Shown: positions 12,850 through 19,326 of the stretch, piece by piece
How the letters are laid out: each line of letters begins with the position of its first letter
Numbering within the stretch: position 1 is the stretch's first letter
Source of the DNA: a virus
DNA length: 21,879 bases
Virus record (IMG/VR): IMGVR_UViG_3300044620_000104
Location: 1-21,879 of that record
Direction: 5' to 3' (one strand)
Made by a program: the position numbers and the translations under genes
Notes under the pieces: generated by a model
The model's input: only the letters and a program-made list of their open reading frames with translations
What the model was told of the DNA's origin: nothing
Databases searched by the model: none

Positions 12850-13024
12850 TTTTTGCCCACCATTCAAGTAATCCGCCGTTAGTATCAGACCACGGACAAT
12901 ATTGTTCCCATAGCGCCGATGATTGTTCAGGATTTTCTTTCATCAACTTGTCTACATTAACTCTGGATTTGTATCCAGCTAAAGTCCAATCATGCGTTTT
13001 TAAAGCAGTTTCTAAATCACTCAT
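12812..13024 (-). CDS. Uncharacterised 70-residue protein in the sugar cassette
   Basis: I do not recognise a family. The product begins MSDLETALKTHDWTLAGYKS, continues with a charged helical part and ends with a Trp-rich stretch (LWEQYCPWSDTNGGLLEWW). No signal peptide or membrane segment is present. Its ATG overlaps the epimerase TGA by 4 bases (13021-13024). Its 3' end overlaps the aminotransferase by 38 bases in a different frame, an unusually long overlap for this genome. That overlap constrains both sequences and supports joint translation. Function is open. Confidence 0.75.
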   Translation of the reverse strand: MSDLETALKTHDWTLAGYKSRVNVDKLMKENPEQSSALWEQYCPWSDTNGGLLEWWAKNDNSAFRPKKTV

Positions 13025-13986
13025 TTAATTTTATCCTTCCAAAATGGAGAACTGCAAAGATACTCATAGTACCTTAGGAATCCTTCTTCTATATCAACCT
13101 TAGGGTCAAATCCAAAGTCTTGTCTAGCAGCATCAATGTTCAATGCACCTCTACTAGGGAAGGTTAAATCTCTATCCCTGACTTGAATTGTGCCTTTACC
13201 AGCGATCTTAACTGCTAGTTCTGCTGCTTCTAACAGTGTCCTAGAAGCTCCTCTCGTGACGTTATAGCACTTGTTGGCTGTATCGTGCGACAATGTAGCT
13301 GCTACGATGCCGTCGGCTACATCGTCAACATACGAAAAGTCTAGCGTTTCTTCCGGACCATTTACCATGATAGTTTCATCACGTAATGCTGCTAGAAGAA
13401 ACTTTGAGACAACACGGTCTTCAACATCACAGGGCCCATATACTGCGCTAGGACGAATGACAGTATAATCAAACGCTCCTCTGTCATGATAATCTTTCAC
13501 TAGCTCTTCGCCGGCTAGTTTCATAATACCGTACATGCCCTGAGTCTTACACTCAGCATCCTCTGTTACATCATCAGCAAAGTCACCGTAGACCATGCTG
13601 GAACTAACGTAAACAAACTTCGCAACATTATTACGCTTTGCTGCTTCGCAAAGATTCAACAGTCCCTCTATCATTACTCGGGCGCCGAATGATGGGTTGC
13701 TGTTCACTACCTTCTGACGGGGGAAACTTGCTAAATGAATAACAATATCAGGCTTAAAACTATCAAACGTGCGGTCGATTGGAATAGCATTTTCAATATC
13801 ATATGGATAACACACTGAGTAAATCTTTTTGGTGCGCTCTCCGTAAAGATAATTGATTTCATCTTCTGGGATGATGCCATAGTTGGTCATATTGTCAATG
13901 ATTAGAACATCGTGACCTAAGTCTTCTAATCTAGAAACTACATTATGCCCAATAAATCCAACGCCGCCTGTTACTAGAATATTCAT
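13021..13986 (-). CDS. NAD-dependent nucleotide-sugar epimerase/dehydratase
   Basis: A short-chain dehydrogenase of the extended type acting on nucleotide-activated sugars. The 321-residue product has the NAD-binding GGVGFIG loop (7-13), a following acidic residue at the end of the second strand (DNMTN), VYVSSSMVYG (Ser129/130) and the catalytic Tyr152-x-x-x-Lys156 pair in YGIMK. The C-terminal part includes RPSAVYGP and the FSYVDDVADG segment common to GalE-like enzymes. The exact reaction (4-epimerisation, dehydration or reduction) cannot be told. It is coupled by 4-base overlaps to both neighbours, and its product probably feeds the aminotransferase. Confidence 0.9.
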   Translation of the reverse strand: MNILVTGGVGFIGHNVVSRLEDLGHDVLIIDNMTNYGIIPEDEINYLYGERTKKIYSVCYPYDIENAIPIDRTFDSFKPDIVIHLASFPRQKVVNSNPSFGARVMIEGLLNLCEAAKRNNVAKFVYVSSSMVYGDFADDVTEDAECKTQGMYGIMKLAGEELVKDYHDRGAFDYTVIRPSAVYGPCDVEDRVVSKFLLAALRDETIMVNGPEETLDFSYVDDVADGIVAATLSHDTANKCYNVTRGASRTLLEAAELAVKIAGKGTIQVRDRDLTFPSRGALNIDAARQDFGFDPKVDIEEGFLRYYEYLCSSPFWKDKIK

Positions 13987-14282
13987 CTGTTTTTCAAATA
14001 ATGTTCTGCTAGTAGAATCATAGCTTTGGCTTGTTGTTCACTTTTAGGTAGAGGGACCATGTCGCCGTTTATCAAACCATCACGCTCTTGTAGAATAGGT
14101 TCAATATGATGGTCAAAAACCTGTGTCATGGTGTCGAAAAATCCTTTTCGTTCCAATTCTGTCATTCCTGAATTAAGCGTGTACATACGATCATCTTCAC
14201 TAATTGTGATTCCATAATCATGCCTAAAAGTCAGGCACATGTCATTGATAAGTTGCAAACGCCGTTGTTCTTTATTAGTCAT
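13983..14282 (-). CDS. Uncharacterised 99-residue phage protein
   Basis: The product is helical and acidic, with MCLTFRHDYGITISEDD near the start, a GMTELERKGFFDTM helix and a conserved-looking HHIEPIL segment. I recall similar short proteins in T4-like phages but know no function. It begins at ATG 14282 inside the end of the upstream 79-residue gene (8-base overlap) and shares ATGA with the epimerase gene, so it bridges the nucleotide and sugar segments. No catalytic or binding motif is visible. Confidence 0.8.
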   Translation of the reverse strand: MTNKEQRRLQLINDMCLTFRHDYGITISEDDRMYTLNSGMTELERKGFFDTMTQVFDHHIEPILQERDGLINGDMVPLPKSEQQAKAMILLAEHYLKNR

Positions 14283-14514
14283 ATTTCAGCTTCCAATATA
14301 CAAGTTGCTTAGGGGTTAAGGTAATTCTTACTTGGTAACTATATCCATGGTATGCGTGGTCTATATCACGATGCCAACTGGGAGTCTCGGCACAGTTTTC
14401 CATTGCCCACTTACCTGCTTCACTATTCTGCCATTCCCAAAGAGGTTCAGCAGCATAGATATCAGGATCTTCAACGTCTCCGACGGAGAAGCGGTGAGCA
14501 ACGATTGTTTTCAT
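14275..14514 (-). CDS. Small phage protein of the terminal F/Y-x-L-x-W/Y type, 79 residues
   Basis: The product starts MKTIVAHRFSVGDVEDPDIY, contains a Trp-rich helix (LWEWQNSEAGKW) and an aromatic strand (HAYHGYSYQVRITL), and ends LVYWKLKYD. Together with the products at 16880-17116 and 17113-17349 it shares small size, a C-terminal beta-strand ending in aromatic-x-Leu-x-aromatic, and a preceding Pro-Lys turn. The function of this group is unknown. Its ATG overlaps the thymidylate synthase TGA by 4 bases. Confidence 0.8.
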   Translation of the reverse strand: MKTIVAHRFSVGDVEDPDIYAAEPLWEWQNSEAGKWAMENCAETPSWHRDIDHAYHGYSYQVRITLTPKQLVYWKLKYD

Positions 14515-15341
14515 ACTGCCATATCAGCCTTAATAGTTCCATGACTCTGATAGTCAAATAACAGTATATCATCCATTAAGAATTTGTCAATGTTTTTTAT
14601 CTTAGGATCAAGAAAAAGGATAGGTAATGGGTATTCTTCTCTGCTCAACTGCTCTTTAACTTGTTCAATATGATTGCTATAGATATGAGTGTCGCCGGTT
14701 GAAATGACAAGTTCACCTACCTTAAGGTCACAAACTTGTGCAATCATATGAGTAAGCAACGCATAGCTAGCGATGTTGAAGGGGAGGCCAAGGAATACAT
14801 CGACACTGCGCTGATACATGTGGCAGCTTAGTTTGCCGTTGCTTACATAAAACTGTGCGAGAACGTGGCAGGGCGGCAATGCCATCTGATCAAGTTCGTC
14901 TACATTCCAAGCAGTAAGAATATGTCTACGACCGTTAGGGTCCTTCTTGATACCCTCAATTAGATTTGAGAGCTGGTCAACTCCTCGCCAGTCTCTCCAC
15001 TGTACACCATATACTCGTCCCAAATCCCCGTCATATCTCGCTTTTGGCTTCCAATAAGCTGCTTGAGCGTTTCCTGTCCATATCGTGCTACGTTCAATAT
15101 CTCTGGATCCGTGTAAAATTTCTGCAAGTCTTCTCTCATCTCCGCTCCCTTCTATAAACCACAATAGTTCACTGACTACTGATTTCCATGCTAACTTCTT
15201 AGTTGTTACAGCAGGGAAACCTGCTGTCAAGTCAAATCGTAATTGACGACCAAAGACGCTGATAGTGCCTACGCCTGTTCTATCGTCCTTGACTTCACCA
15301 TTATTTAGTATGTCTTCAAGTAAATCGTGATATTGCTTCAT
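14511..15341 (-). CDS. thyA: Thymidylate synthase
   Basis: Converts dUMP and methylene-tetrahydrofolate to dTMP and dihydrofolate, supplying thymidine for phage DNA. The 276-residue product is full length and has the diagnostic motifs: Arg21 region DDRTGVGT, Arg-Arg-His (138-140), LPPCHV with nucleophile Cys158, QRSVDVFLGLPFNIASY with Asp181 and Asn189, and THIYSNH. The start is the ATG at 15341, which overlaps the dihydrofolate reductase TGA (ATGA) and has GGAAAAG upstream. An in-frame TTG at 15353 would lengthen it by four residues and is less likely. Dihydrofolate made here is recycled by the enzyme of the preceding gene. Confidence 0.97.
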   Translation of the reverse strand: MKQYHDLLEDILNNGEVKDDRTGVGTISVFGRQLRFDLTAGFPAVTTKKLAWKSVVSELLWFIEGSGDERRLAEILHGSRDIERSTIWTGNAQAAYWKPKARYDGDLGRVYGVQWRDWRGVDQLSNLIEGIKKDPNGRRHILTAWNVDELDQMALPPCHVLAQFYVSNGKLSCHMYQRSVDVFLGLPFNIASYALLTHMIAQVCDLKVGELVISTGDTHIYSNHIEQVKEQLSREEYPLPILFLDPKIKNIDKFLMDDILLFDYQSHGTIKADMAV

Positions 15342-15784
15342 TTTCTTTTCCAAATCTCATATGTATGGTCAGGAAACATTTCGCTGTAGGTCCTTACATA
15401 GTTATGTTCTACGTATAGCAAATCTATGAAGGTATCGCAAGCGTAATGGTCATATACCCTTGTCAAATGGATTTCGTTGATGTACGGCCAAGCTTGCTCA
15501 ATCAATTTTGCTCCGCCGATCAACCAATACGAATCAGGGTAGTTGAGTAGTTTGTTGATAGTAGCTACACCGTGTTGCACAAAAGGTCTAGAAGTAACGA
15601 CAATGTTAATGCGATTGGGTAGAGGTTTCTTTGGTAGGCTGTCCCAAGTGTTGCGGCCCATAACCACCAATTGTCCTTCAGTGAGACGCTTAAATCTTGG
15701 CAAATCGCCCTGGATGTTACTCCAGGGCAATGTGTTTTGATAGCCTATACCCCCGTTTGGGTCACATGCTAATATTAATTTCAT
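15338..15784 (-). CDS. folA: Dihydrofolate reductase
   Basis: Reduces dihydrofolate to tetrahydrofolate with NADPH, completing the thymidylate cycle with ThyA. The 148-residue product is near the usual length and has the family markers: ACDPNGGIGYQNTLPW at 6-21, the catalytic acid Asp27 in GDLPRFKRLT, the cofactor loop VVMGRNTWDSLP (about 40-51) and YWLIGGAKLIEQA, the NADPH pyrophosphate-binding region. The ATG at 15784 overlaps the upstream TGA by 4 bases. In T4 the same two genes (frd and td) are also adjacent. Confidence 0.95.
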   Translation of the reverse strand: MKLILACDPNGGIGYQNTLPWSNIQGDLPRFKRLTEGQLVVMGRNTWDSLPKKPLPNRINIVVTSRPFVQHGVATINKLLNYPDSYWLIGGAKLIEQAWPYINEIHLTRVYDHYACDTFIDLLYVEHNYVRTYSEMFPDHTYEIWKRK

Positions 15785-16077
15785 AATCCATTCAGTATCC
15801 TATCAGTTTCAGGTTGTACTGCATCTGCAATACTTGCTACATTAAGAATAAATTCAATCCCAACAACAATGTCATCATATTCAACAAGCTTTTCACTAAT
15901 TGAATCTTCAATTTCGTCTGGATAAAGTCCCTGAACTAACAATTTTTCAACATTAATTGAGTGTTGTTTTCTGCCCTTTAATTTCAATGTGATTTTTTTA
16001 ATGAACTCCATTGGAATTTGTTGCTTGTCAACATCTTCTAATAACTTTTCCCATTTTTCAATAAATTCGGGTGACAT
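15781..16077 (-). CDS. Uncharacterised 98-residue phage protein
   Basis: The helical product begins MSPEFIEKWEKLLEDVDKQQ, has a basic middle (KKITLKLKGRKQHSINVEKL) and an acidic C-terminal half. The basic segment could touch nucleic acid, but there is no defined motif. I have the impression that close relatives sit next to nucleotide metabolism genes in other T4-like phages. The ATG at 16077 has AAGGTG 7 bases upstream. It follows the 242-residue gene by 11 bases and is coupled to the dihydrofolate reductase gene by ATGA. Confidence 0.8.
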   Translation of the reverse strand: MSPEFIEKWEKLLEDVDKQQIPMEFIKKITLKLKGRKQHSINVEKLLVQGLYPDEIEDSISEKLVEYDDIVVGIEFILNVASIADAVQPETDRILNGL

Positions 16078-16088
16078 TCAATAACACC

Positions 16089-16817
16089 TTATACTGTTGC
16101 TGTAACCCGCTTTGGTCTACCTCTAGTCTTAGCTGCTGTGGTGCCTGGAGCTACTACTTTTGCTGTTTTCTTAGCAGTAGTAACTTTAACAGGATCGAGT
16201 CCTTGTGCCTGATCAATCAACCGCTGTGCTTCTGCAAGCAGGCCTTTGGCTTCGTTGCTCATGCGTGTTGCCTGCTCACGGAGACTATCTGCAAGTGCAG
16301 TATCGCCTAAAGCATCGCCGCTTGCCTGAAGGCCACTTGGTGCTGATGGCATAGTGTCCGAATTAAATGCATCCTTGTCACCGCGCATACGTCTTGCAAC
16401 CTGCATAGGATCTTGCATACCCATCTGACTGTCCATTTCAGCAAGCTTCTTTACGGCTGCTTCACCCTTTTCCATTTCGTCAAGAATTTTGTTAAGTTCA
16501 GCCAACTTAATTCTAGTGTTTGGGGCTGGGGTCATGACAATCTGTTCTGTTTGAACCTTCTTCAACTGACCTTCAGCGTGAAGCTTCTGTAGAATGATGA
16601 TGCCATCGGTTGTATGAGTGCGGTTTAATGCATCCGCTAAATTGTTACTGTTTTGACCGATATCGCTTTCGATACATTTTACCAATGGGTCATGTACAGT
16701 TCTATTGAGTGTTTCGGTATAAACTACCAAACACATGTGTGGCTCGTTCGGAACTTCACGAAATACGACTGCAACTTTGCGGTCGCCGTGTTTTCCGACA
16801 TGTCTTAAGAATGCCAT
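16089..16817 (-). CDS. Uncharacterised protein with AT-hook-like C-terminus
   Basis: The 242-residue product has an N-terminal alpha/beta part (MAFLRHVGKHGDRKVAVVFR, then CLVVYTETLN), a helical middle with Met/Asp/Gln-rich segments and a coiled stretch (MSNEAKGLLAEAQRLIDQAQ). The tail is basic, Ala/Thr/Lys-rich and contains RGRPKR at 232-237. GRP flanked by Arg/Lys is the core of AT-hooks, which insert into the minor groove of AT-rich DNA. I start at ATG 16817, with AAGGAG 9 bases upstream; a GTG at 16844 would place the ribosome site inside the gene. The function is unknown; DNA binding is inferred from the tail only. Confidence 0.8.
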   Translation of the reverse strand: MAFLRHVGKHGDRKVAVVFREVPNEPHMCLVVYTETLNRTVHDPLVKCIESDIGQNSNNLADALNRTHTTDGIIILQKLHAEGQLKKVQTEQIVMTPAPNTRIKLAELNKILDEMEKGEAAVKKLAEMDSQMGMQDPMQVARRMRGDKDAFNSDTMPSAPSGLQASGDALGDTALADSLREQATRMSNEAKGLLAEAQRLIDQAQGLDPVKVTTAKKTAKVVAPGTTAAKTRGRPKRVTATV

Positions 16818-16879
16818 TTTTGCGTTCTCCTTGTAAATTCGCACTAGTATTTAATTGCTAAATTCTTCGGAGAATATTT

Positions 16880-17116
16880 TTATTTCCAACGCAATGTAAA
16901 GAATGCAGCATCTTTTGGGTCATTGAATTTTACATCTAGGAACCAACCATAATGTCCGTAATGATGCCAATGAGCAGACCAACCTTGTCCAATGTACTCT
17001 GTACCCACAATACCAGTAGTGTTTCTGTAATTGGATTTACCAATATTGGCGTCAAGCCATTTCAACACTTCCTGCGGGGTCGTTGCTGTGCCAGAACTGA
17101 TTCGTATAGATTTCAT
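16880..17116 (-). CDS. Small phage protein of the terminal F-x-L-x-W type, 78 residues
   Basis: The product starts MKSIRISSGTATTPQEVLKW, contains a His/Trp-rich segment (GWSAHWHHYGHYGWFLDV) and ends FNDPKDAAFFTLRWK. The DPKDA-FF-L-W ending matches the neighbouring protein's DPKEALFYELTW. The His cluster might bind metal, which is speculation. The ATG at 17116 overlaps the upstream TGA (ATGA); an in-frame GTG two codons earlier is less likely. Confidence 0.8.
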   Translation of the reverse strand: MKSIRISSGTATTPQEVLKWLDANIGKSNYRNTTGIVGTEYIGQGWSAHWHHYGHYGWFLDVKFNDPKDAAFFTLRWK

Positions 17117-17349
17117 CCCCACGTTAGTTCGTAGAACAACGCTTCCTTAGGGTCTTCAAACGCAGGAGTCATGGAACCAAAAAATCCTTCACTGCTAGTG
17201 ATTGCAAATCTACCAGTCAGTTTTTCTAGAATCCAAATTTTGGAATCGTCAGTCAACTTAGTGTTCGAAGTTACAAAATGTGATGGTACAAATTCTAGTT
17301 CACGGTCCATAAACCATGTGTGTAGATTAATATCTTCAATCGTCTTCAT
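17113..17349 (-). CDS. Small phage protein of the terminal F-x-L-x-W type, paralogue, 78 residues
   Basis: The product starts MKTIEDINLHTWFMDRELEF and ends with FEDPKEALFYELTWG, the same ending as the next gene's protein. The middle has an aromatic strand-turn-strand (FAITSSEGFFGS). This ending and size suggest tandem duplication followed by divergence. It overlaps the upstream gene by 14 bases and the downstream one by 4. Function is unknown. Confidence 0.75.
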   Translation of the reverse strand: MKTIEDINLHTWFMDRELEFVPSHFVTSNTKLTDDSKIWILEKLTGRFAITSSEGFFGSMTPAFEDPKEALFYELTWG

Positions 17350-17566
17350 TTTTTACCAACAAATATATTTCTTCAAGCTTCTTTAGCTGATCGTTTAATG
17401 CAGGAAATGTCTCTGCTAGTTCAACTATTTTCATTAAACGTTTTTGTCTATTAAGAAGCTTTTTAGTTTCCTCTACTGCATCATCTGTGCGAATTAAAAC
17501 GCGGTTAGACGATCCACGCTCTCTTGCGTAGACCGTCTTTCCACCGTCTGGGGACTCGTATATCAT
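17336..17566 (-). CDS. Uncharacterised small protein after the VWA gene
   Basis: The frame encodes MIYESPDGGKTVYARERG followed by a charged helical part (about 76 residues in total) that ends in LLVKNEDD and looks like a coiled coil. An ATG at 17608 would add 14 residues and overlap the VWA gene by 20 bases; neither start has a well-spaced ribosome site (a GGGGG run lies only 2 bases before 17566). The frame stays open further upstream, but only as an overlap with the VWA gene from a TTG. The short form is preferred because its first residues look like a natural N-terminus. No function can be assigned. Confidence 0.65.
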   Translation of the reverse strand: MIYESPDGGKTVYARERGSSNRVLIRTDDAVEETKKLLNRQKRLMKIVELAETFPALNDQLKKLEEIYLLVKNEDD

Positions 17567-17588
17567 AGCCCCCACGCTTGCTATCGTA

Positions 17589-18905
17589 TTACTTCTTGTG
17601 ATCGTCATAGATAGCATACGCACCGAAGGGAGGGTTCGGATTCGGGTCACCGTGAATGATCCAAGTCGTATCACAGTATTCACTGTCGCCCCAGCTACCG
17701 CAAGGATAACCATCAGTGAAGACAATCAAGCGATTAGGAACACGACCAGCTTCCTTGAGGTCATCAAAAATGCTGTCAAAGTCGGTGCCACCACCACCGT
17801 GAAGCTGATACTCCTCAATGTTCTCCATGTTCTCGCTAGTATACTCCTGCGTATTGTAGCACTTAGTATCAAAGCAAGTGACACGAAGCGAGTAACCATC
17901 AAATGCTTCCATCATGCCACCAACTTCACTAAGGAACTGCATACCCTGCTTGTTGCTGATAGAACCTGACATGTCAATATAGATATCAACGTCAATTTCT
18001 TCACCAGGATTCATACCAGGCATGACAGCATCCATGTGCCAAGAACGACGAGAAGGGCGCATCCAAGTGTAATCAGACTTGATAGCAGAGGTCAGATTAG
18101 TCTGGATAAGTTCGCGCCAAGGCATGACAGGGTCAGTAAGCTGCTTGATAAGACGCTCAACGCCCAACGGGATAGTACCAGCTTCGGCAGTCTGTGCGGC
18201 ATTGAGAATAGCCTGCTTCATTTCCTGACGGGCTTGTTCACGCTCCTCAGGACTCATCCGCGGACGCTTGCCATTACCCTTTTGACCATTGCCTTCGCCA
18301 TCTTCGTCACCATCACCTGAACCCTGATTTTCATCTTCAAGGTGATCGTCAAGCATCTTGTCAAGGAGTTCGTCAATGTCAATATACTTGACATTCTTCA
18401 TAAGGTCATCATATATAACTTCCGAAGCAAGACCGTCATACTTGCTCTCATAAAGAGCAGGAACAGTGGTAATCATTTCACCAACTTTGTGACGCTTGAG
18501 GTCAGCATTAACTGCATAGTCGTTAGCAATGTTCCAGATTTCAGGGTCACGACTGTCACGACGACCAAGGTGATCATAGACAACGTGAAGGACCTCGTGA
18601 CCGACTAGGAATTCAACTTCCTTAGTGCGAAGCATCTTAATAAAGCGGCTGTTGTAGTAGAAACGCAGACCGTCAGTAGCAGCAGTAGAGCACCACTCAT
18701 CAGCATTTACAAGCTGCATACGAGTAGCAAGATTACCGAAAAAGCTTTGACGGAGTAGGAGACCGATACGAGCAGTAATCAAACGCTCACGGGCTTCGTG
18801 GTCAATCTTAGGATCAGTAGGACCAATCAGATTTTCAAACTTCTTACTGCGGGTACGCTTGCCCTTCTTAGGCTTCGTTGCAGTGCCGGGAATTACATCG
18901 CTCAT
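17589..18905 (-). CDS. VWA-domain protein with HExxH metallopeptidase-like domain (DUF2201 type)
   Basis: The 438-residue product has two parts. The N-terminal part carries HEVLH (His103, Glu104, His107) followed by IANDYAVNADL (about 126-136), the layout of the putative metallopeptidase domain of DUF2201. A Gly/Asp/Glu-rich linker (about 189-212) and a helical hinge follow. The C-terminal part is a von Willebrand A fold with a complete MIDAS: DMSGS (311-315), a Thr in GGGGTDF (374) and TDG (Asp398). Such proteins usually work with a MoxR ATPase, here encoded at 19327-20427, remodelling or maturing a target complex; the phage target is unknown. It has its own early promoter and an AAGGAG site. 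Confidence 0.9.
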   Translation of the reverse strand: MSDVIPGTATKPKKGKRTRSKKFENLIGPTDPKIDHEARERLITARIGLLLRQSFFGNLATRMQLVNADEWCSTAATDGLRFYYNSRFIKMLRTKEVEFLVGHEVLHVVYDHLGRRDSRDPEIWNIANDYAVNADLKRHKVGEMITTVPALYESKYDGLASEVIYDDLMKNVKYIDIDELLDKMLDDHLEDENQGSGDGDEDGEGNGQKGNGKRPRMSPEEREQARQEMKQAILNAAQTAEAGTIPLGVERLIKQLTDPVMPWRELIQTNLTSAIKSDYTWMRPSRRSWHMDAVMPGMNPGEEIDVDIYIDMSGSISNKQGMQFLSEVGGMMEAFDGYSLRVTCFDTKCYNTQEYTSENMENIEEYQLHGGGGTDFDSIFDDLKEAGRVPNRLIVFTDGYPCGSWGDSEYCDTTWIIHGDPNPNPPFGAYAIYDDHKK

Positions 18906-18932
18906 AAAAACTCCTTCGATTGATTATGTCTA

Positions 18933-18961
18933 ACTATAACAAACTTTAGGGGTAATGTCAA
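18933..18961 (-). promoter_or_regulatory. Early sigma70-type promoter for the VWA gene
   Basis: TTGACA (18956-18961) and TATAGT (18933-18938) are 17 bases apart on the minus strand. The -35 is preceded by GG and followed by a CCCC stretch, as in its sister promoters. It lies between the 94-residue gene and the VWA gene. Confidence 0.8.
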
Positions 18962-18964
18962 CCG

Positions 18965-19249
18965 TTAAATCGAAGATTTTTCACGATTTGCAGACATTGC
19001 TTCAACTAGTGCCTTAGCTTCGGCTGCTTTTTCTGCTACGGTCAATACGCGGTTTTCATGCGCTTCCATTGCTGCTAAATCAGTTTCAGAAATGCGAGTA
19101 AGGATATCAGCACGAGCAGCAAGCATACGCTCACGTTCTACATGATAGGGCATACCACGATTGATATCAGTAGTGAGTCCGTTGATGCGGAGCTGGCAAT
19201 TACGAAGATGCTGTTGCTCTGTGTTATACGTGAAGGTAACTTTGGACAT
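18965..19249 (-). CDS. Uncharacterised 94-residue helical protein between MoxR and VWA genes
   Basis: The product begins MSKVTFTYNTEQQHLRNCQL and then looks almost fully helical (HVERERMLAARADILTRI; AMEAHENRVL; AEKAAEAKALVEAM), probably a coiled coil. I recognise no family. The ATG at 19249 is preceded by AAAGGA; a TTG at 19264 would extend it by five residues and swallow the ribosome site. It stands between the ATPase and VWA genes, so it may be an accessory of that pair. It lies behind a terminator, so it is probably expressed less than MoxR. Function is open. Confidence 0.8.
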   Translation of the reverse strand: MSKVTFTYNTEQQHLRNCQLRINGLTTDINRGMPYHVERERMLAARADILTRISETDLAAMEAHENRVLTVAEKAAEAKALVEAMSANREKSSI

Positions 19250-19275
19250 AGAAGGTCCTTTCAAAGAGAGACAAT

Positions 19276-19313
19276 AAAAAGAATGGGGAGAGGCTGTCTC
19301 TAACCTCTCCCCA
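19276..19313 (-). terminator. Strong intrinsic terminator after the MoxR gene
   Basis: Arms of at least 10 perfect pairs (TGGGGAGAGG with its complement, 19284-19293 and 19304-19313), extendable by a G-U and an A-U pair, are followed by TTCTTTTT on the minus strand. It lies 13 bases after the MoxR stop codon and separates it from the 94-residue gene. Confidence 0.85.
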
Positions 19314-19326
19314 GGAGCTTGCTGGC

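Noticed and set aside
16818-16844. GTG start for the AT-hook-tailed protein
   Set aside because: The extension would include the AAGGAG site that serves the ATG at 16817.
16847-16856. Late-promoter-like ATTAAATAC before the AT-hook-tailed gene
   Set aside because: It lacks the ATAAATA core found at the other late sites, and the downstream genes are nucleotide-metabolism genes that are not expected to be late.
17567-17725. N-terminal extension of the small gene after the VWA gene
   Set aside because: It would start with TTG without a ribosome site and run inside the VWA coding region; the encoded extension is low in sense and high in Val, Ile and Thr, like an off-frame translation.
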